A DNA stretch of 64,000 bases from an uncultured Williamsia sp. (lineage in GTDB: Bacteria > Actinomycetota > Actinomycetes > Mycobacteriales > Mycobacteriaceae), in NCBI RefSeq assembly GCF_947494875.1, contig NZ_CANLWM010000007.1:305405-369404 (forward strand), written 5' to 3'. The position numbers and the translations under genes are program-made. The first letter of the stretch is position 1. The number at the start of each line of letters is the position of its first letter. A model generated the notes under the pieces. That model saw only the letters and a program-made list of their open reading frames with translations. It ran no database searches and was not told the DNA's origin. Shown here in pieces: positions 60,375 through 64,000 of the stretch.

Positions 60375-61756
60375 CCTCCGACCGCGAGAACGTCCTGTTC
60401 GTCCACTGGCACGATCTCGGTCGGCATCTCGCGTGTTACGGCGCGGCCGGCGTCGTCAGCCCACACCTCGACGCACTCGCCGCCGACGGTGTCCTCCTCG
60501 CCGACGCGCATGCCGCGGCCCCGCTGTGCTCCCCGGCGCGCGGAGCGGTGTTCACCGGTCGCTACCCGCACTCGACTGGCCTCATCGGCCTCGCGCACCA
60601 CGGTTTCGAGTATCACGACGACGTGCAGACCCTCCCGGCGATCCTGTCGCGGGCGGGCTGGACCACGCAGCTGTTCGGCATGCAGCACGAGAGTTCCGAT
60701 CCCGCCCGGATCGGGTTCGACGACTGGGACGTCTCGGACTCCCGCTGCGACCAGGTCGTCGCGCGCAGCCAGGAGTGGTTGCGCGCCCACGCATCCGACG
60801 GTCCGTTCCTGCTCACCGCCGGGTTCTTCGAGACCCATCGGCCCTACCCCGCCGACGAGTACCCGCCGGAGGACCCCGCCGGGGTCACCGTGCCCGATTT
60901 CCTCCCCGACGCGCGTCCCGTCCGCGAGGACATCGCAGGGCTGCAGGCGTCGATCACGAAGGCCGACGCTGCTGTCGGCCGACTGCTGGCGACCGTCACC
61001 GAACTCGGCCTCGACGAGACCACCTGGATCGTGTTCATCACCGACCACGGCGTCGCCTTCCCCCGGGCGAAATCGACGCTGTACGAGGCGGGTACCGGGG
61101 TCGCCTGCATCATCCGCCCACCGACGTCCCGTCAGGTGCACGCGCATCGCTACGACGACCTGTTCAGCGGTGTCGACCTGTCCCCCACCATCCTCGACGC
61201 ACTCGGGCTCGATGTGCCCGACGACATGGAAGGGTTCTCCCACGCGAGCGAGATGTTCGGTGAGCCCGCCGGATCCGTCGTGCGGTCAGAGGTGTTCACC
61301 GAGAAGACATTTCACGACAGCTTCGACCCGATCCGTGCGGTGCGCACCGCGACGCACCGCTACATCGAGAACTACGCGCGCCGGCCCGCCCTCAGCCTCC
61401 CGTTGGACATCCTCGACAGCCCGTCCGCGTTGGCGCTCGACGGCTCCCAGGACCTCCCGCGACCGGAGCGCGAGCTGTACGACCTGCGCGTCGACCCGCT
61501 CGAGCGGGTGAACCTCGCCGAGGATCCCGCGCACGCCGACATCCGCGACGACCTCGCGTCCCGCCTGCACACCTGGCGGACCGAAACGGGCGATCAGCTC
61601 CTCGACGAGACGACGGGCACCGCGATCGCCGCGGAGTTCATGCGCCGCCACCACGCCCAGCTCGACACCGACGCCGCACGCGAGAAGACCCGCAGCCTCC
61701 CCTCGCGTCGACCGCTCGGCGACCAGCGTCAGCTGAAGCGCACCCAGCGGGACTGA
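60371..61756 (+). CDS. Sulfatase (formylglycine type)
   Basis: A protein of 461 residues of the type I sulfatase family. The Cys53-Ser-Pro-Ala-Arg motif, matured to formylglycine, lies in APLCSPARGAVFTGRYPHS; the metal site shows FVHWHDLGRH at the N-terminus (with an HD pair) and FITDHGVAFPR. The C-terminal RELYDLRVDPLERVNLAED is a family signature. The substrate is unknown (choline sulfate, aryl sulfate or sulfated lipid). Coupling to chorismate mutase is unusual. No formylglycine-generating enzyme is seen here. Confidence 0.9.
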   Translation: MTSDRENVLFVHWHDLGRHLACYGAAGVVSPHLDALAADGVLLADAHAAAPLCSPARGAVFTGRYPHSTGLIGLAHHGFEYHDDVQTLPAILSRAGWTTQLFGMQHESSDPARIGFDDWDVSDSRCDQVVARSQEWLRAHASDGPFLLTAGFFETHRPYPADEYPPEDPAGVTVPDFLPDARPVREDIAGLQASITKADAAVGRLLATVTELGLDETTWIVFITDHGVAFPRAKSTLYEAGTGVACIIRPPTSRQVHAHRYDDLFSGVDLSPTILDALGLDVPDDMEGFSHASEMFGEPAGSVVRSEVFTEKTFHDSFDPIRAVRTATHRYIENYARRPALSLPLDILDSPSALALDGSQDLPRPERELYDLRVDPLERVNLAEDPAHADIRDDLASRLHTWRTETGDQLLDETTGTAIAAEFMRRHHAQLDTDAAREKTRSLPSRRPLGDQRQLKRTQRD

Positions 61757-61766
61757 CCGCGACGCC

Positions 61767-62657
61767 TCACGCGCGCACACCCGACGCCCGCCACGACGCG
61801 AGCAGGGGCAGAGCGCGGGCGGTGTCCGAGTCGGGTTCGACGGTGTAGATCACCAGGCGCTGGTCGAGATCGTGCGGGTCGACCACCGTCTCGATGGCGA
61901 AACTCAACGGCCCTGCGACGCTGTGGCGGAGGTGTTTGGTCAGCGAGGTGCGGTCGCTGACGGAGTTGTCGTCCCACCACCGCGCCACATCGGGGTCGGC
62001 GGCTCGCAGCTCGGCGATCAGCTGCACGAGCTGCGTGTCGTGTGGTCGCCGCCCCGACTCGAGCCGCAACGACCCGACCGCCGCCTCGGCGAACGCGTCC
62101 CAGTTGACGATCACGTCGCGGGCGCGGGGATCGGTGAGCAGCCAGTGTGGGAACGATGCACCCGGCGGCATGGCCGTCTCGATGACCGCCTCCAGCATCG
62201 CGGTGCGTGCCAGGACGTCACCGCGATGGCCGAGCAGGATCGCAGGGAGTCCGTCGAGCGCCGTCATCACCCGGAGCAACCCCGGCGCGGGACGCTGGTG
62301 CTCGGCCGGGCGGGACCGCGACCGACCCGGTGCCCCGGATGCGGCGGCCAGAGCGTCGAGATGCGCGATCTCGGTCGCGTCGAGGCGCAGCGCGCGGGCG
62401 AGAGCTGCGCGGACCTGCGGGCCCACGTGGCGTTGCCGGCCCTGCTCGATCCGGCTGTAGTGGTCGACGGACATGCCGGCGAGATACGCAAGTTCCTCCT
62501 TGCGCAGTCCGGGCACACGCCGCGGACCTGGGAACGCGGTGATGCCGGCCTCCGCCGGGGTCAGCCGGTCACGCCGAGCGCGGAGGAACCTCCCCAGAGA
62601 ACCGTCACCGTCCACGTGGTCGACAGTAGGCACCGCGCGCCGGATGAGGGTGGTCAT
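61767..62657 (-). CDS. XRE family regulator with MmyB-like ligand domain
   Basis: A protein of 296 residues. The helix-turn-helix is at about residues 20-80 (RRVPGLRKEELAYLAGMSVD, then HYSRIEQGR), followed by the MmyB-like domain (around residues 125-275, WRxxDP-type pattern weakly seen in NWDAFAEAAVGSLRLE). It begins at ATG 62657. This regulator type commonly sits divergent from the short-chain dehydrogenase it controls, as here. Confidence 0.9.
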   Translation of the reverse strand: MTTLIRRAVPTVDHVDGDGSLGRFLRARRDRLTPAEAGITAFPGPRRVPGLRKEELAYLAGMSVDHYSRIEQGRQRHVGPQVRAALARALRLDATEIAHLDALAAASGAPGRSRSRPAEHQRPAPGLLRVMTALDGLPAILLGHRGDVLARTAMLEAVIETAMPPGASFPHWLLTDPRARDVIVNWDAFAEAAVGSLRLESGRRPHDTQLVQLIAELRAADPDVARWWDDNSVSDRTSLTKHLRHSVAGPLSFAIETVVDPHDLDQRLVIYTVEPDSDTARALPLLASWRASGVRA

Positions 62658-62717
62658 ACGGTGCCCCGGCAGAGCACGTCGTGGCGGACGTCGCCGGCGG
62701 GATGTTGTGTGGTCGGC

Positions 62718-63482
62718 ATGAGCACACCGACAACAGCACGGCGCACCGCACTCGTCACCGGCTCGACGAGCGGCATCGGGGCTGCGACCGCCCGGGCCCT
62801 CGCCGCCGACGGCATGCATGTCGTCATCACCGGCCGGGACCGCGCTCGAGCACAGGCGGTCATCGACGAGATCACCGACGACCGAGGATCCGCGGTCTTC
62901 GTGCCGAGCGACCTGACAGCGGACCCGGACGAGTTGCGCGCGTTCGCACATGCGGCCGTCGTGGCCGCAGGGGGCCACCTCGACCTGCTGGTGCACAACG
63001 CTGCGGTGTGCATCGTCAAGGACACCCCGGGGCTCGACGACGACGAACTCCAGACGACCTTGGCGGTCAACGTCCGTGCGCCGCATGTCCTCACCGCCGC
63101 CCTCGCCCCCGGGATGGTCGAGCGCGGGTCCGGCTCGATCATCGTCATCGGATCGTGGATGGCCGAGGTCGGCCACCCGTTCGTGGGTCTCTACGCCGCC
63201 AGCAAGGCCGCGGAACAGGAGCTCGCGCGGTGCTGGGCGGCGGAGTTCGGACCCCGGGGGGTACGGGTCAACTGTGTCGCGCCCGGGGCCACCCGCACCC
63301 CGATCAACGACGAGACCTCCGACGCGATCGACGCGCTGACCGCGGTGATCCCCGCTCGTCGATCCGGGACCCCCGACGACGTCGCGGCGGCCGTCGCCTG
63401 GTTGGCCTCGGACGCGTCGTCCTACGTGCACGGCACCGTGCTCGAGGTGGACGGCGGGATCACCGCCACGCATTCGTCCTGA
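62718..63482 (+). CDS. Short-chain dehydrogenase/reductase
   Basis: A protein of 254 residues of the classical SDR type: nucleotide loop TGSTSGIG, the VHNAA motif, serine in IVIGSWM, and the catalytic YAASK. The C-terminal VDGGITATHSS is family-like. ATG 62718 is 61 bases from the divergent XRE regulator start, and that gap should hold both promoters. The substrate is unknown. Confidence 0.93.
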   Translation: MSTPTTARRTALVTGSTSGIGAATARALAADGMHVVITGRDRARAQAVIDEITDDRGSAVFVPSDLTADPDELRAFAHAAVVAAGGHLDLLVHNAAVCIVKDTPGLDDDELQTTLAVNVRAPHVLTAALAPGMVERGSGSIIVIGSWMAEVGHPFVGLYAASKAAEQELARCWAAEFGPRGVRVNCVAPGATRTPINDETSDAIDALTAVIPARRSGTPDDVAAAVAWLASDASSYVHGTVLEVDGGITATHSS

Positions 63483-63490
63483 CGACGCCC

Positions 63491-64000
63491 CTACATCGAC
63501 TCGATCTTCGGCAAGATGTCGTTCTTGAGGCGCTTCATGTCGTCCATCGACTTCTCGGTCGGCACGTCGGCGAACGGCGGCCACATGAGGAGCTTGGTGA
63601 GGCCGGCCTCCCGATAGCGCTTGAGCATGTCGGTCACCTGTCGCTCGGATCCGACGAGCAGGTTGGTCGCCTTGCCGGCCGGGGTGTCGTCCATGTCGAC
63701 GTCGGTGATGACGGTCCAGATCATGCTGGCGATGTCGAGGTCGTCGACCGTCCGTGAGGTGTCGAGCGCGTCGAGTTCGGTGGCGATACCCGAACGCCAG
63801 GAGGCGATCTCCTCGGGCGAGTCCTGGATCCCGATCCACCCGTCGAGGCCGTACTTCGCCACCCGCTTCGCCGCGCGCTTCGCGTCCTTCAGACCGCTGA
63901 AGTACATCGGCGGACGCGGGGACTGCAGCGGCTTCATACCGAAGCCGCTCGGCCCGAAGTCGGCGAACTCGCCGTGGTACTCGAACACCTCGTTGGCCCA
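63491..64000 (-). CDS. LLM class flavin-dependent oxidoreductase, C-terminal part
   Basis: The open frame crosses the right edge, so 169 residues of the C-terminus are present. WANEVFEYHGEF and PRPPMYFSGLKDAKRAAKR match the luciferase-like F420/FMN oxidoreductase family (the loop before the C-terminal helices, and a GSERQVTDMLKRYREAG helix near the end). Substrate and cofactor cannot be judged from this part. It is convergent with the SDR, eight bases apart. Confidence 0.85.
   Translation of the reverse strand, partial: WANEVFEYHGEFADFGPSGFGMKPLQSPRPPMYFSGLKDAKRAAKRVAKYGLDGWIGIQDSPEEIASWRSGIATELDALDTSRTVDDLDIASMIWTVITDVDMDDTPAGKATNLLVGSERQVTDMLKRYREAGLTKLLMWPPFADVPTEKSMDDMKRLKNDILPKIESM

Overview
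The window is high-GC, gene-dense DNA from an actinomycete of the Mycobacteriales, most like Gordonia, Williamsia or a close relative. The evidence is a complete yrbE-mce transporter operon, GTG/TTG/CTG starts and TAnnnT promoters, and a chromosomal core in the order known from mycobacteria: chorismate mutase, UvrD1/PcrA, M23 peptidase, SucC-SucD, DUF5336 protein, DUF6350 protein, PurN, PurH. No rRNA, tRNA, CRISPR array, insertion sequence or phage gene was seen.

Left part (1-31.5 kb). A four-module non-ribosomal peptide synthetase runs off the left edge on the minus strand (module 1 predicted to load Ser; modules 2-4 share almost one pocket code). It lies behind an AT-rich promoter downstream of a complete minus-strand operon yrbEA-yrbEB-mceABCDEF-mas (13.4-22.1 kb), a lipid importer of the Mce type. 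Divergent from it are a class III CoA-transferase and a translationally coupled TetR regulator. Then come a membrane-anchored STAND NTPase with a repeat-rich C-terminal half, an orphan MCE-domain protein convergent with it, and a GT-C (family 39) membrane glycosyltransferase.

Middle (31.6-49.9 kb). purH-purN and the two DUF membrane proteins (DUF5336 with a long Gly/Gln/Tyr-rich head) are followed by accessory genes: acetoacetyl-CoA synthetase, a fused indolepyruvate:ferredoxin oxidoreductase, a TetR regulator with a perfect palindrome at its start, a lipoprotein carboxylesterase, a heliorhodopsin, a Pip-like ABC-2 family membrane protein, a DinB-like protein, a small methyltransferase flanked by inverted 21-bp repeat arrays, and a zinc-less alcohol dehydrogenase.

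Right part (49.9-64 kb). sucC-sucD with a strong terminator, an M23 peptidase with a CRP/GlxR-type site and a structured leader, pcrA, a TetR/NmrA/SnoaL unit with an evident operator, a large unidentified membrane protein, chorismate mutase coupled to a sulfatase, an XRE regulator divergent from an SDR, and the C-terminal part of an LLM flavin oxidoreductase cut by the right edge.

The most unusual features are the heliorhodopsin with its hairpin-rich upstream region and a family of 21-bp phased repeats found at three places where genes converge (31.5, 48.0-48.9 and 53.6 kb). At 31.5 and 53.6 kb both repeat orientations lie together; at 48 kb the two orientations lie on either side of a methyltransferase gene.
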